From Actinomycetes bacterium (lineage in GTDB: Bacteria > Actinomycetota > Acidimicrobiia > Acidimicrobiales > UBA8190), in the NCBI GenBank assembly GCA_021826725.1, contig JAKAYQ010000002.1, forward strand, positions 1 through 47,628: a DNA stretch of 47,628 nt, in the 5' to 3' direction. Below are positions 33,934-43,142 of the stretch, one piece after another. The position numbers were made by a program, and so were the translations under genes. The number at the start of each line of letters is the position of its first letter. Position 1 is the stretch's first letter. Under the pieces are notes generated by a model. It worked only from the letters and a program-made list of their open reading frames with translations, was not told the DNA's origin and did no database searches.

Positions 33934-34763
33934 GGCGCCACCTCGTGGGGCTCGGGTTGGGGCACGGGTTGGGGCTCGGACGACCCGGCGAGCTCCGGGG
34001 ACACGCCCACGTCGCCGGCAGGTCCGGGTTGGCCGGTGGCGTCTGTCGCGTGTGCGTCCGTGCCCGCCGGGGTCTCCTCGCCAGCGGTGCCGGCTGCGGT
34101 CCCGCCGTCGCTCCCTGCGACCTGGTCGCCCGGCACGCCGACGGACAGCTCGTCCTGGCCTGCCGTCGGGGGACGACGGGCGAGGACCACGGCGCCGACG
34201 ACGGCGATGACGAGCAGGCCAGCGGTGATCTCGAAGGGGAACAGGTAGACGGTGAACACGGCCCGCCCGAGAGCGGCGACGTCCCCGCCGGGCTGTCCCC
34301 GTGCCGGGCCGACCACCGACGGGGCGCCGACGGCCCAGTGCGCCCCGATCCCGAGGACGAGCACGCCGGCCAGCCCGAGCACCACCAGGACCGGAGCCAG
34401 GATCCGCTGGCCCCGCAGCGGCTCCTGGTTGACGTCCTCGTCACGATCGACCCCGAGGAACATGATCACGAACAGGAAGAGCACGACGATCGCGCCGGCG
34501 TAGACGATCACCTGCACCGCAGCCAGGAAGTTGGCGTGCTGCTCGATGAACAGGACGGCCACCGCGAACAGCGTCATCACCAGCATCAACGCGGCGTGCA
34601 CCGGGTTGCGGGACACGACGACTCCGACCGCGCCGACGACCACGATGACCGCGCACGCCCAGAAGGTGGCGAAGTCCACGCGGCTGACGACACCGAGCAG
34701 GCCGGCCCCGGCCAGGTGGGCCAGCGGCCCGATCGATGCCACAACGGTGACCACGGTGCTCAC
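33930..34763 (-). CDS. nuoJ: NADH-quinone oxidoreductase subunit J
   Basis: Five-helix membrane subunit next to Nuo[22 protein letters not shown] and [22 protein letters not shown] are characteristic, the latter including the pi-bulge helix. The 277 residues exceed the usual 170-200 because of an 80-residue hydrophilic Gly/Ala/Pro tail. GTG start overlaps the nuoI stop. Confidence 0.95.
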   Translation of the reverse strand: MSTVVTVVASIGPLAHLAGAGLLGVVSRVDFATFWACAVIVVVGAVGVVVSRNPVHAALMLVMTLFAVAVLFIEQHANFLAAVQVIVYAGAIVVLFLFVIMFLGVDRDEDVNQEPLRGQRILAPVLVVLGLAGVLVLGIGAHWAVGAPSVVGPARGQPGGDVAALGRAVFTVYLFPFEITAGLLVIAVVGAVVLARRPPTAGQDELSVGVPGDQVAGSDGGTAAGTAGEETPAGTDAHATDATGQPGPAGDVGVSPELAGSSEPQPVPQPEPHEVAP

Positions 34764-35665
34764 GAGCCGACCTCCACGCCGTCACCCGTGCTGTCGCCGG
34801 CCAGTTCCCGTCCCGTGCCGGCATCCGGTGCCGGCTCGACGGCACCCGGCGTCACGGCGTGCACAGGGAACGCGCCGCCGGCCGGCCGGTGGCCGGGCCG
34901 CTTGGCCTCGATCCGGGCCCGCAACCGGTTGACGGCGCCACGGGTGCCGCGCTGGCCCGGAAGCCGTTCGCTGTCGTCGAGATGCAGCGTGTACATGTCA
35001 CGCAACGACCGTGTGCCGCTGCGGCTGTCGTCACGGCGGCCGCTCTGTCCGGCCTCGGGGAAGCGCTCGCCGTACCCGAGCTCGCCGGACCAGCCGACCT
35101 CCCCTTCGTACTCGGCGTCGCCGCCCGGGGCCGTCGCCCGCATCCAGGCCGAGGTGTACTGGTCGTCACCCTCGCGCCAGTCCTCCCACGGCATGTGCTG
35201 GGGCCGACCGTCGTCGTCCACCACCAGCTCGGCCTTGGTGTAGATGGCGTCGGCCCGGTTGGTGAACGAGAACTCGAACATCTTCGACTCGGTGATGGCT
35301 TGGGTCGGGCAGGCTTCGACGCACAGGTCGCAGTGGATGCAGCGCAAGTAGTTGATCTCGTAGACGAACCCGTACCGCTCGCCTGGCGACACGGGGTCGC
35401 CGGGGTCGTTGTCCGCGCCGCGCACGTAGATGCAGTCCGCAGGGCAGACCCCGGCGCACAGCTCGCACCCGATGCACTTCTCCATGCCGTCCTCGTAGCG
35501 GTTGAGGACGTGGCGGCCATGTGCCCGGATCGGCTTGGGCCGCTTGTGGTCGGGGTACTGCACCGTCACCCGGGGCAGGGCCATCTGCTCCAACGTGACC
35601 TTGAACCCGCCGAACGGGCCGACGTTGATCTTCGGGAGGCGGGATCGCCGACCGGGCTCGGACAT
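34760..35665 (-). CDS. nuoI: NADH-quinone oxidoreductase subunit I (two 4Fe-4S clusters)
   Basis: Ferredoxin-like subunit holding clusters N6a and N6b near the quinone site. CIGCELCAGVCPADC and CIHCDLCVEACPTQA provide eight cysteine ligands. The core ends near residue 190; a further 110 hydrophilic residues make it 301 residues, far above the usual 160-220. ATG shares its A with the nuoH stop (TGATG). Confidence 0.96.
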   Translation of the reverse strand: MSEPGRRSRLPKINVGPFGGFKVTLEQMALPRVTVQYPDHKRPKPIRAHGRHVLNRYEDGMEKCIGCELCAGVCPADCIYVRGADNDPGDPVSPGERYGFVYEINYLRCIHCDLCVEACPTQAITESKMFEFSFTNRADAIYTKAELVVDDDGRPQHMPWEDWREGDDQYTSAWMRATAPGGDAEYEGEVGWSGELGYGERFPEAGQSGRRDDSRSGTRSLRDMYTLHLDDSERLPGQRGTRGAVNRLRARIEAKRPGHRPAGGAFPVHAVTPGAVEPAPDAGTGRELAGDSTGDGVEVGS

Positions 35666-37002
35666 CAGCGCTCCACCCCCCCGGCACCACTACCGCCGGC
35701 ACCACTGCCGCCGGCACGACTGGAACCACGCGGCGAACCGGTACCGCTAAGAGACGTCGCCGGTGCTGCGGCGGTGGATAGCGCCGTCCACCGGCCCGGC
35801 AGCGATGCCACACCGACGGGCCCGCGACCGCGACCCGCACCGATCTCGTCCCCGAAGGCGGAGGAGCCGCCGCGACCCTTGCCGACGCGGATGGCTCGGA
35901 AGAGCAGCACGCTGCCGAGCACGAGGGCGCCGGCCAGACCGACCACCCACCAGCCGGCGATCAGCGCCCCGGCAACCAGCAGCATCCACACCAGCGACAG
36001 CGGGATGAGGACCTTCCAGCCCAGGTCCATCAGCTGGTCGTACCGGAGGCGGGGCAACGCGGCGCGGAACCAGACGTAGGCGAACAGGAAGAGCAGTGTC
36101 TTGCCGACGAACCAGGCCACGGGAACGAGCTGGTCGAGGACCATGACATGGGGCACCGGACCGTCGGGGCCGCCGAGGAACAGCGTGACGATCACGGCCG
36201 ACATGGTGATCGTGCTCATGAATTCGGCCATGTAGAACAGGGCGAAGCGGATCGACGAGTACTCGGTGTTGAAGCCGCCGACGAGCTCCGAGTCGGCTTC
36301 GACCAGGTCGAAGGGGGGCCGGTTGGTCTCGGCGGTCACCGCCACCAGGAAGATGACGAACGGTACGACGCCGGTGCGCACCAGGTTCCAGCTGGCGAAG
36401 AAGGTCGTCGCCTGGGCGTCGATGATGCCCCGGGTGGACAGCGTGCCGGCAAGCAGCACCACCATGATGACCGACATGCCCATGGCGGCCTCGTAGGAGA
36501 TCATCTGCGCCGACGCGCGCACCGCCCCGAGCAGCGGGTACTTCGACCCCGACGACCACCCGGCCAGCATCACCCCGTAGACCGAGATCGACGACATCGC
36601 CAGCAGGAGCAGGATGCCGATCGGCGGGTCCGCCACCTGCAGGTCGAAGCGGTGCCCGGCCACCGACATGACGCCGCCCACGGGCACGATGGCGAAGGCG
36701 ACGATGGCCGGCAGGATCGACAGGTACGGCGCCAGCTTGAAGACGAAGCGGTCCGACTTGTCGGGGATCAGGTCCTCCTTGAAGAAGAGCTTGATCCCGT
36801 CGGCCAGCGTCTGCAGCAGCCCGAACGGCCCGGCACGGTTGGGCCCGACGCGAGCCTGCATGTCCGAGATGATCTTGCGCTCGAACCAGATCATCATCAT
36901 CACCGCGACCATGAGCGCGGCGAAGGCGACCACGGCGCGGATGACGACGATGAGCACCTCGGGCCAGTGCACACCATGCACGAACAGCGGGTCGAAGCTC
37001 AT
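35665..37002 (-). CDS. nuoH: NADH-quinone oxidoreductase subunit H
   Basis: Membrane subunit forming the quinone entry chamber. Conserved segments are RVGPNRAGPFGLLQTLADGIKLFFKED, EAAMGMSVI and AETNRPPFDLVEADSELVGGFNTEYS. The 445 residues include a C-terminal tail ending in an AGGSG-type repeat. Start ATG overlaps the nuoG stop as ATGA. Confidence 0.96.
   Translation of the reverse strand: MSFDPLFVHGVHWPEVLIVVIRAVVAFAALMVAVMMMIWFERKIISDMQARVGPNRAGPFGLLQTLADGIKLFFKEDLIPDKSDRFVFKLAPYLSILPAIVAFAIVPVGGVMSVAGHRFDLQVADPPIGILLLLAMSSISVYGVMLAGWSSGSKYPLLGAVRASAQMISYEAAMGMSVIMVVLLAGTLSTRGIIDAQATTFFASWNLVRTGVVPFVIFLVAVTAETNRPPFDLVEADSELVGGFNTEYSSIRFALFYMAEFMSTITMSAVIVTLFLGGPDGPVPHVMVLDQLVPVAWFVGKTLLFLFAYVWFRAALPRLRYDQLMDLGWKVLIPLSLVWMLLVAGALIAGWWVVGLAGALVLGSVLLFRAIRVGKGRGGSSAFGDEIGAGRGRGPVGVASLPGRWTALSTAAAPATSLSGTGSPRGSSRAGGSGAGGSGAGGVER
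35681..35723 (-). repeat. 15-bp repeat at the 3' end of nuoH
   Basis: CCGGCACCACTACCG, CCGGCACCACTGCCG and a partial third copy (plus strand) encode the Gly/Ser/Ala-rich end of NuoH. In-frame expansion. Confidence 0.8.
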
Positions 37003-39752
37003 CGCTCAGCCGTCTCCATCCGGATCTCGACCACCGTGTCGGACGCGCCGATGAGCGCAGCGGCACCGAACCCGGCGGTGCCGTCGGCGGACTCGGTGCC
37101 GTCGACCACATTGAAGGGCAGCACCACGGTGCCGCGCGCCACGCCGGCGTCGGCCACGGCGTCGACGACGAGCTCGCCGGCATGCGAGCGCAACCGCACC
37201 CGCGCCGTTCCCGGCAGGTCCTGCAGGAGGTCGGCCGGGTTGCACCGGGCGCTGGCCGGCGTCACCAGCTGGGCCAGGTCGTCGGACACGTCGAGGGCCA
37301 CACCGTCGTCGTACAGGCGGCGAGGAGCGACGAGCCGCAACCCGTAGCCGTCGACCGGGGGAACCACCGGAGCCGGCACCGACGGGGCGCGCACCAGCGG
37401 CGGCCGTTCGGCGACGGCGCGCCGGGCCACGTCGGCTGCGGCCGCCACCACCGCGTGGTCGTCACCGCCGCCCAGGGGCTCGGACAGTCCGGCGCGAGGC
37501 GGGGCACCCTGGCGCTCCACCGCCTCGATGCCCGGGGTCGCCATGGGGTCGATCGGTGCGGGAGACCGGCGCCGCAGCGTCACCGGGGTGGCGGCCAGCG
37601 GCACCACCAACCCGTTGCGAGCCGCAGGGGCTTCGAGCACCTGGCGCGAGACGCCGGCGTAGGCAGTCGCCGTCCGCTCGATGTCGTCCCACAGGTCGGC
37701 CCGGCTGGCGTAGGGCAGCTCCGTCCCGAGCCGGGCCGCGAGCTCGACCGCCACCATCCAGTCCGGCCACGCCTGCCCGGGGGCGACCAGCTTCTGCCCC
37801 ACCCGCGTGACCCGGCCCTCCACGTTGGTGGTGGTGCCGCCACGCTCGTGGTGCACCGCCACCGGCAGGACCACGTCCGCCCGTGCCGCGGATGGCGAAA
37901 GGAACGCGTCCACGGCGACCACGAACGGGGCGCGCTCGAGCGCCCGGTCCGCCAGGGCGCGGTCGGGGAAGTCGCCGAGGGGGTCGGCGCCGAGGAGCAC
38001 GACCGCTTCGAGCTCGCCTTCGGCCAGCCCAGCGAGGATCGCGGCGCTGTCACGCCCGCTCCCATCGGGCACCCGGCCCCAGGCAGCGGTGAACCAGTCC
38101 CGTCCGGCATCGAGCGTCACCCGGCCCGGGAGCATGCCCGGCGCCAGCCCCATGTCGATAGCGCCCATGACGTTCCCCCGGCGCAGCGCCGGCAGGAACC
38201 GGGCGCCGGGCCAGGCCTCGGCGAGGGCCGTGGCGGCGGCCGCGGTCACCGACGCGTGCTCGGCCAGCGATGGCCGGCCGAGGACGACCACGATGCCGGA
38301 GCCGCCGTCACCGGCCCCACCGACGGTGCGACAAGCCCGGGCCCAGTCCTCGGCGTCGATCCCGGCCGGAGCATCTCCTCCGGCGGCAAGCGCACGGGCC
38401 ACCGCCGGGCCCTCGCCGGGGCGGTGGGCGATGTGGGTGCCGAGCCGGCCCAGCGCGCTGCCGGGCCCGCCGATCTCGACGACAGGCACCCCCGCGTCGA
38501 CCGCGGCTGCCCGCAGACGCAGGAACAGCACGGGGAGCTCTTCGCGCACGTCGCCGGTGAGCAGCACCAGCGCCGACGCCCGGCACGCCTCGTCGATCGT
38601 GGCGCGCGGCAGGCCGAGCACCAGCTCGGCCGGCAGGCCGTCGCCGAGCTGGGCGTCGACGGAGTCGGTTCCGATGATCCCCTTGGCCAGACGCGCCCAG
38701 GCATAGGCGTCCTCGTTGGCCAGGCGGGCCCCGCCGATGACACCGACGGACTCCGGTCCGCGCCCGTCGCGGGCTGCGGCGAGCCGCTCCGCCACCAACC
38801 CGAGGGCACGGTCCCAGGTGGCCGGCTCGAGCTCGCCCGAGGCGGCCCGGACCAGCGGCTCGGTCAGACGGTCGGGCGAGTTGACCGATGCGGACGCGAA
38901 CCTGCCCTTGTCGCACATCCAGCTGTGGTTCACGGGGTCGCTGTCCACACCGAGCTGGCGGGTCAGGCGGTTGGCCGACGACTGCACCACCACCCGGCAC
39001 CCCAGCGCACACGTCGTGCAGGTCGACTCGACCTGATCGAGGTCCCAGGGACGGGCCGTGAACCGGTACGGCGAAGCCGTGAGCGCACCGACCGGGCAGA
39101 TCTGCACCGTGTTGCCGCTGAAGTAGGAGGAGAACGGCTGCTCTTCGAAGACGTTCACCTCGATCGCGTCGCCGCGCCCGAGGAAGTCGATCTGGGCCTC
39201 CCCGGCGACCTCGGCGGCAAAGCGGACGCAACGGCTGCATTGAATGCACCGCTCGCGGTCCAACGTGACCAGATCGGAGATGGCGATGGGCTTGGCCCAG
39301 TGCCGCTTCTCCTCGACGAAGCGGCTCTCTCCCGGCCCGTAGGCGAGGACCTGGTCCTGCAGCGGGCACTCGCCGCCCTTGTCGCAGACGGGGCAGTCGA
39401 GCGGGTGGTTGACGAGGAGGAATTCGAGGACCCCGTCCTGGGCCTTGGTCACCTTGTCGGAGGTGGTCACCACCTCCATGCCGTCGGCCACCGGCAGGTA
39501 GCACGCGGGCTGCAGGGACGCACCGCGGGGGCCGCTCACCTCCACCAGGCACATGCGGCACACGCCCACCGGCTTCATCCGCGGGTGGTAGCAGAAGCGC
39601 GGGATGAAGACACCGGCCTCCTCGGCTACGGCGATCAGGAACTCGCCGGCCTCGGCCTCGACGGTGCGGCCGTCGATGGTGACCGACACCGTCTGCTCGG
39701 AGCCGGCCGCAGGCGAAAGGGCGTGGTGCGAGGTGACGACCGGATCAGCCAT
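36999..39752 (-). CDS. nuoG: NADH-quinone oxidoreductase subunit G
   Basis: Largest peripheral-arm subunit with several Fe-S clusters. The N-terminal 2Fe-2S ligands are in FCYHPRMKPVGVCRMCLVE; HPLDCPVCDKGGECPLQD and RCIQCSRCVRF follow. The extra N7 motif CTTCALGCRVVV with a Cys about 27 residues later (SWMCDKGRF) is kept. The remainder is a molybdopterin-oxidoreductase-like domain without cofactor function. The 917-residue length is normal. Start ATG lies eight bases inside nuoF (ATGGCTGA). Confidence 0.96.
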   Translation of the reverse strand: MADPVVTSHHALSPAAGSEQTVSVTIDGRTVEAEAGEFLIAVAEEAGVFIPRFCYHPRMKPVGVCRMCLVEVSGPRGASLQPACYLPVADGMEVVTTSDKVTKAQDGVLEFLLVNHPLDCPVCDKGGECPLQDQVLAYGPGESRFVEEKRHWAKPIAISDLVTLDRERCIQCSRCVRFAAEVAGEAQIDFLGRGDAIEVNVFEEQPFSSYFSGNTVQICPVGALTASPYRFTARPWDLDQVESTCTTCALGCRVVVQSSANRLTRQLGVDSDPVNHSWMCDKGRFASASVNSPDRLTEPLVRAASGELEPATWDRALGLVAERLAAARDGRGPESVGVIGGARLANEDAYAWARLAKGIIGTDSVDAQLGDGLPAELVLGLPRATIDEACRASALVLLTGDVREELPVLFLRLRAAAVDAGVPVVEIGGPGSALGRLGTHIAHRPGEGPAVARALAAGGDAPAGIDAEDWARACRTVGGAGDGGSGIVVVLGRPSLAEHASVTAAAATALAEAWPGARFLPALRRGNVMGAIDMGLAPGMLPGRVTLDAGRDWFTAAWGRVPDGSGRDSAAILAGLAEGELEAVVLLGADPLGDFPDRALADRALERAPFVVAVDAFLSPSAARADVVLPVAVHHERGGTTTNVEGRVTRVGQKLVAPGQAWPDWMVAVELAARLGTELPYASRADLWDDIERTATAYAGVSRQVLEAPAARNGLVVPLAATPVTLRRRSPAPIDPMATPGIEAVERQGAPPRAGLSEPLGGGDDHAVVAAAADVARRAVAERPPLVRAPSVPAPVVPPVDGYGLRLVAPRRLYDDGVALDVSDDLAQLVTPASARCNPADLLQDLPGTARVRLRSHAGELVVDAVADAGVARGTVVLPFNVVDGTESADGTAGFGAAALIGASDTVVEIRMETAER

Positions 39753-41049
39753 GGGGGCAAGCCCCTTCCTTCACGTGCAGCAGGAACTCGTCACGGAACA
39801 TGCGGATGGCCGACGCGATCGACGACGGGATCGACGGGCCGAGCACGCAGATGGTGGTCTGCTGGGGAGGCCAGCTCACACCCGGGGCGATGTTGTCGCA
39901 CGCGTCCATCAGCAGGTCCAGGTCCTCCTCGCGCCCCGCGCCGCCCTCGATGCGCCGGAGGATCTTCTCGAGCCAGCCGCCGCCTTCGCGACACGGGGTG
40001 CACTGCCCACACGACTCGCGCCAGAAGAAGTGGGTGATCCGCCAGGCGGCACGCACCACGCACGTGTGGTCGTCCATGGCGACGATCGAGCCCGACCCCA
40101 GCATGGTGTCACAGGCAGCGACCTCGTCCTGGCCGAGCGGCACGTCAAGGTGCTCGGGACCGAGCCACGGCGCCGACACGCCGCCGGGGATGAGCGCCTT
40201 CAGCTCCCGGCCATGGAGGATGCCGCCGCCCAGCACCGGCGCGTAGATGAGGTCCCGGAACGTCGTCTTCACCATCTCGAGCTCGTACACGCCGGGGTTG
40301 CGGACGTGCCCGGCCAGCGCGAACAGGCGGGTCCCGGTGGAGCGGCCTTCGCCCAGGGCGGTGAACGCCGCCGCGCCGTTGGAGATGATCCACGGCAGGT
40401 TGGACATCGTCTCGACGTTGTTGACCACCGTCGGCTCGCCGTACAGGCCGATCGCGGCGGGGAAGTACGGCGGCTTGATGCGGGGGAAGCCGCGCTTGCC
40501 TTCGAGGCTCTCGAGGAGCGCGGTCTCCTCGCCGCAGATATAGGCGCCCGCACCAGGGTGCACCACGATGTCGAGGCTGAACCCCGAACCGAAGATGTCG
40601 CGCCCCAACGCGCCGTGGGCATACGCCTCGTTGAGCGCACCCTGCACCCGCTCCAGGCCCAAGGCGAACTCCCCGCGCAAGTAGATGAAAGCGCGTGCGA
40701 CCTGCAGGGCGTAGGCGGCGATGACGACGCCCTCGACCAGCTGGTGCGGATCGCGCTCGACGAGCACGTGGTCCTTGAACGTCGCCGGCTCGCTCTCGTC
40801 CCCGTTCACCACCAGGTACGGGATCGGCCCCTTGCGCAGCATCGACCACTTGCGCCCGGCGGGGAAGCCGGCGCCACCTCGGCCGAGGAGGCTGGCCGCG
40901 TCGACCTCGGCGGCAACCTGCTCGGGAGTCATGGCCAGTGCCTTGCGCAGGCCCTGGTACCCCCCGGTGGCCAGGTAGCGCTCCAGGCGGTGGCTGTCCT
41001 CGAAGGCCAGGCGGGAGGTCAGGATCTTCGGGGGCTCGGTGATCGCCAT
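39745..41049 (-). CDS. nuoF: NADH-quinone oxidoreductase subunit F (NADH/FMN binding)
   Basis: Oxidises NADH with FMN and passes electrons to cluster N3. GRGGAGFPAGRKWSM and VNGDESEPATFKDH bind nucleotide and flavin; GAGAYICGEETALLESLEGKRG is the family signature. ESCGQCTPCREG plus Cys in QQTTICVLG bind the 4Fe-4S cluster. Length 434 is typical. ATG shares a base with the nuoE stop (TGATG). Confidence 0.97.
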   Translation of the reverse strand: MAITEPPKILTSRLAFEDSHRLERYLATGGYQGLRKALAMTPEQVAAEVDAASLLGRGGAGFPAGRKWSMLRKGPIPYLVVNGDESEPATFKDHVLVERDPHQLVEGVVIAAYALQVARAFIYLRGEFALGLERVQGALNEAYAHGALGRDIFGSGFSLDIVVHPGAGAYICGEETALLESLEGKRGFPRIKPPYFPAAIGLYGEPTVVNNVETMSNLPWIISNGAAAFTALGEGRSTGTRLFALAGHVRNPGVYELEMVKTTFRDLIYAPVLGGGILHGRELKALIPGGVSAPWLGPEHLDVPLGQDEVAACDTMLGSGSIVAMDDHTCVVRAAWRITHFFWRESCGQCTPCREGGGWLEKILRRIEGGAGREEDLDLLMDACDNIAPGVSWPPQQTTICVLGPSIPSSIASAIRMFRDEFLLHVKEGACPHG

Positions 41050-41675
41050 CAGGCCCCTCCTCCGCCGCCGCCGGCTGCTTCCGCCCGGCGCTCGGCCATG
41101 GCCGCACGCTCCTCGGCGATCTGCTGGCCGTCCACCCGCAGGCCGCCCTCACGCCGCACCCGGATCAAGGTGCCGTGGGTGGGAACCTCGCTGTCCAAGC
41201 GGCCGGCGGTCAGGTCGTCGATCACCTGGTCGAAGGCCTCCGGCGTGACGTTTCCGAAGTACCGGTGGTTCACCTGCAGGCACGGCGCGCGGCCGCAGTC
41301 GGCCAGGCACTCAGCGTCCTCCAAGGTGAACAGGCCGTCCTCGGTCGTCCCGCCGGGCCGCACCCCGAGCCGTTGCTCGGCGTGCTCGAGCAGGTCGTAG
41401 GCGCCCCGCAGCATGCAGGCGATGTTCGTGCAGATCGACACCAGGTACCGGCCGACCGGCTCGGTGTGGAGCATGTCGTAGAACGACGCCGTGCCGAGCA
41501 CCTCGGCCGGGGTCAGCCCCACCATGTCGGCGATCTCGGTGATCGCTTCGGGCCGCAACCAGCCATCCTGCTCCTGGGCGAGGTGGCAGATCGGGATCAG
41601 CGCCGAACGCGGGTGCGGGTAGAGCCCCACCAGCTCACGGGCGCGAGCCAGGACGTCCTCGGACAGATGGCTCAC
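41049..41675 (-). CDS. nuoE: NADH-quinone oxidoreductase subunit E
   Basis: Carries the 2Fe-2S cluster N1a. Ligands are in CTNIACMLRGA and ECLADCGRAPCLQVN. The thioredoxin-like fold is typical in the first 160 residues, followed by a Gly/Ala-rich tail. Start is GTG at 41675, six bases after GGAGGT, and overlaps the stop of the bridging mini-ORF (GTGA). 208 residues. Confidence 0.95.
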   Translation of the reverse strand: MSHLSEDVLARARELVGLYPHPRSALIPICHLAQEQDGWLRPEAITEIADMVGLTPAEVLGTASFYDMLHTEPVGRYLVSICTNIACMLRGAYDLLEHAEQRLGVRPGGTTEDGLFTLEDAECLADCGRAPCLQVNHRYFGNVTPEAFDQVIDDLTAGRLDSEVPTHGTLIRVRREGGLRVDGQQIAEERAAMAERRAEAAGGGGGGA

Positions 41676-41746
41676 CGGTCCACCTCCCACCCGACCCCGC
41701 CTCCGAGCGCGCAACGCAGACCGTCGAGGGCGTGGCGCGCCGTCAC
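41672..41746 (-). CDS. Bridging mini-ORF nuoD to nuoE, 24 aa
   Basis: GTG overlaps the nuoD stop (GTGA); 24 codons later the TGA overlaps the nuoE GTG (GTGA). The last codons, E-V-D-R-stop, repeat the end of nuoD because GAGGTGGACCGGTGA occurs twice (plus strand 41672-41686 and 41743-41757). The second copy holds the nuoE ribosome-binding site. Relay function is inference. Confidence 0.35.
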   Translation of the reverse strand: MTARHALDGLRCALGGGVGWEVDR

Positions 41747-43089
41747 CGGTCCACCTCGCCCATGACGGGGTCGACGGAGGAGATGCTGGCGACCGCGTCG
41801 GCCACCAGGCCGCCGTGGAGCATCACCGGCAGGCTCTGCAGGTTGACGAACGATGGGGCCCGGATGTGCATGCGGTACGGCTTGCCCGTGCCGTCGGCCA
41901 CCATGTAGCAGCCCAGCTCCCCGCGCGGTGACTCCACCGCGACGTACACCTCGCCTTCGGGCACCCGGATCCCCTCCGTGAACAGCTTGAAGTGGTGGAT
42001 GAGGGCCTCCATCGACTCGTCGATCCGGGCCCGAGGTGGTGGTGTCACCTTTTTGTCGAGCACCCGGTACGGCCCACCAGGCATCTTCTCCACCACCTGC
42101 CTCACGATGCGGATCGACTCGCGGATCTCGTTGAGCCGCACGGCGTACCGGTCGAAATTGTCGCCGTAGGTCCCCACGATGACGTCGAAGTCCACCTCGT
42201 CGTACGCCAGGTACGGCATGGTCCGGCGCAGGTCCCACGGGACGCCGGCGGAGCGCAGGATCGGCCCGGTGGCCGACAAAGCGAGCGCCTCGTCCGCGGT
42301 GATGGCGCCCACACCCTCCACCCGCTCCCGGAAGATCGGCTGGCCGGTCAGCAGCTCGTCGTAGTCGTCCAGGCGGGCGATCACCGTGTCGCAGATCACC
42401 GCCACGTCGTCTTCCCAGCCGTCGGGCAGGTCCGCCGCGGTCCCACCGGGTCGGATGAAGTCGTGGTTCATGCGGAGGCCGGTGGTCTTCTCGAAGAAGG
42501 CGAGGCACAGCTCCCGCTCCCGGAAGCCGAAGATCATCATCGTCGTCGACCCGAGGTCCATGCCGTTGGTGGCCATCCACATCAGGTGGGAGGACACCCG
42601 CTGCAGCTCCGCCAGCAGCATCCGGATCCACACGGCTCGCGGCGGAAGCTCCACACCCAGCAGGGCTTCGGTGGCCAGCGCGTACACCAGCTCGTTGGAG
42701 AGCGGGGACAGGTAGTCCATGCGCGTCACGTTGGTGGCGCCCTGGACGTAGGTGAGCTCCTCGCCGGTCTTCTCCATCCCCGTGTGCAGGTACCCGATGA
42801 CGGGCTTGGTGCGCAGCACGGTCTCGCCGTCGAGCTCCATCATGAGCCGGAGCACCCCGTGGGTGGAGGGGTGCTGCGGACCCATGTTGATGATCATCGT
42901 CTCGTCGTCGGGGTGCTCGATGTCGATGTCGCCGAGGTCGCCGGCGGGGTGGCTCTCCGGCAACCGCAGGAACGACCCTGTCTCACGACCGAGCTCCGCC
43001 GGAGCGGTGGACTGCCGGGGACCCAGCTCCTGGCTGCCCTCGGAGGTCTCGCTGGCCAGGTCCCGGTGCTCGTGGCGCTCGTCGCTCAC
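41743..43089 (-). CDS. nuoD: NADH-quinone oxidoreductase subunit D
   Basis: Forms the quinone-binding pocket with NuoB. NMGPQHPSTHGVLRL contains the loop histidine; TGMEKTGEELTYVQG, RPGGTAADLPDG, ESPRGELGCYMVADG and the C-terminal DPVMGEVDR are all characteristic. About 55 residues of hydrophilic sequence precede the core. I placed the start at GTG 43089, which overlaps a mini-ORF stop (GTGA); an in-frame GTG at 43128 would add 13 residues. 448 residues from the chosen start. Confidence 0.94.
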   Translation of the reverse strand: MSDERHEHRDLASETSEGSQELGPRQSTAPAELGRETGSFLRLPESHPAGDLGDIDIEHPDDETMIINMGPQHPSTHGVLRLMMELDGETVLRTKPVIGYLHTGMEKTGEELTYVQGATNVTRMDYLSPLSNELVYALATEALLGVELPPRAVWIRMLLAELQRVSSHLMWMATNGMDLGSTTMMIFGFRERELCLAFFEKTTGLRMNHDFIRPGGTAADLPDGWEDDVAVICDTVIARLDDYDELLTGQPIFRERVEGVGAITADEALALSATGPILRSAGVPWDLRRTMPYLAYDEVDFDVIVGTYGDNFDRYAVRLNEIRESIRIVRQVVEKMPGGPYRVLDKKVTPPPRARIDESMEALIHHFKLFTEGIRVPEGEVYVAVESPRGELGCYMVADGTGKPYRMHIRAPSFVNLQSLPVMLHGGLVADAVASISSVDPVMGEVDR

Positions 43090-43142
43090 CGCGCCACCCC
43101 CCGCGGGCGTACCGCCATCGTCGTCCACTCCACGACGCTCAC
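43086..43142 (-). CDS. Bridging mini-ORF nuoC to nuoD, 18 aa
   Basis: GTG overlaps the nuoC stop (GTGA), and after [18 protein letters not shown] the TGA overlaps the GTG at 43089 (GTGA). It contains no recognisable domain. If nuoD starts instead at 43128, this frame would lie inside the coding region and the relay reading would fail. Confidence 0.3.
   Translation of the reverse strand: MSVVEWTTMAVRPRGVAR

Noticed and set aside
31957-34248. 763-codon plus-strand frame opposite nuoL-nuoK-nuoJ
   Set aside because: Crosses three genes and two gene boundaries, shows only Gln/Arg/Glu repeats, and has no start context.
37182-40037. 951-codon open frame on the plus strand opposite nuoG
   Set aside because: Arg/Gly/His-rich composition without domains; it mirrors the third-position G+C bias of nuoG, whose Fe-S motifs are complete.
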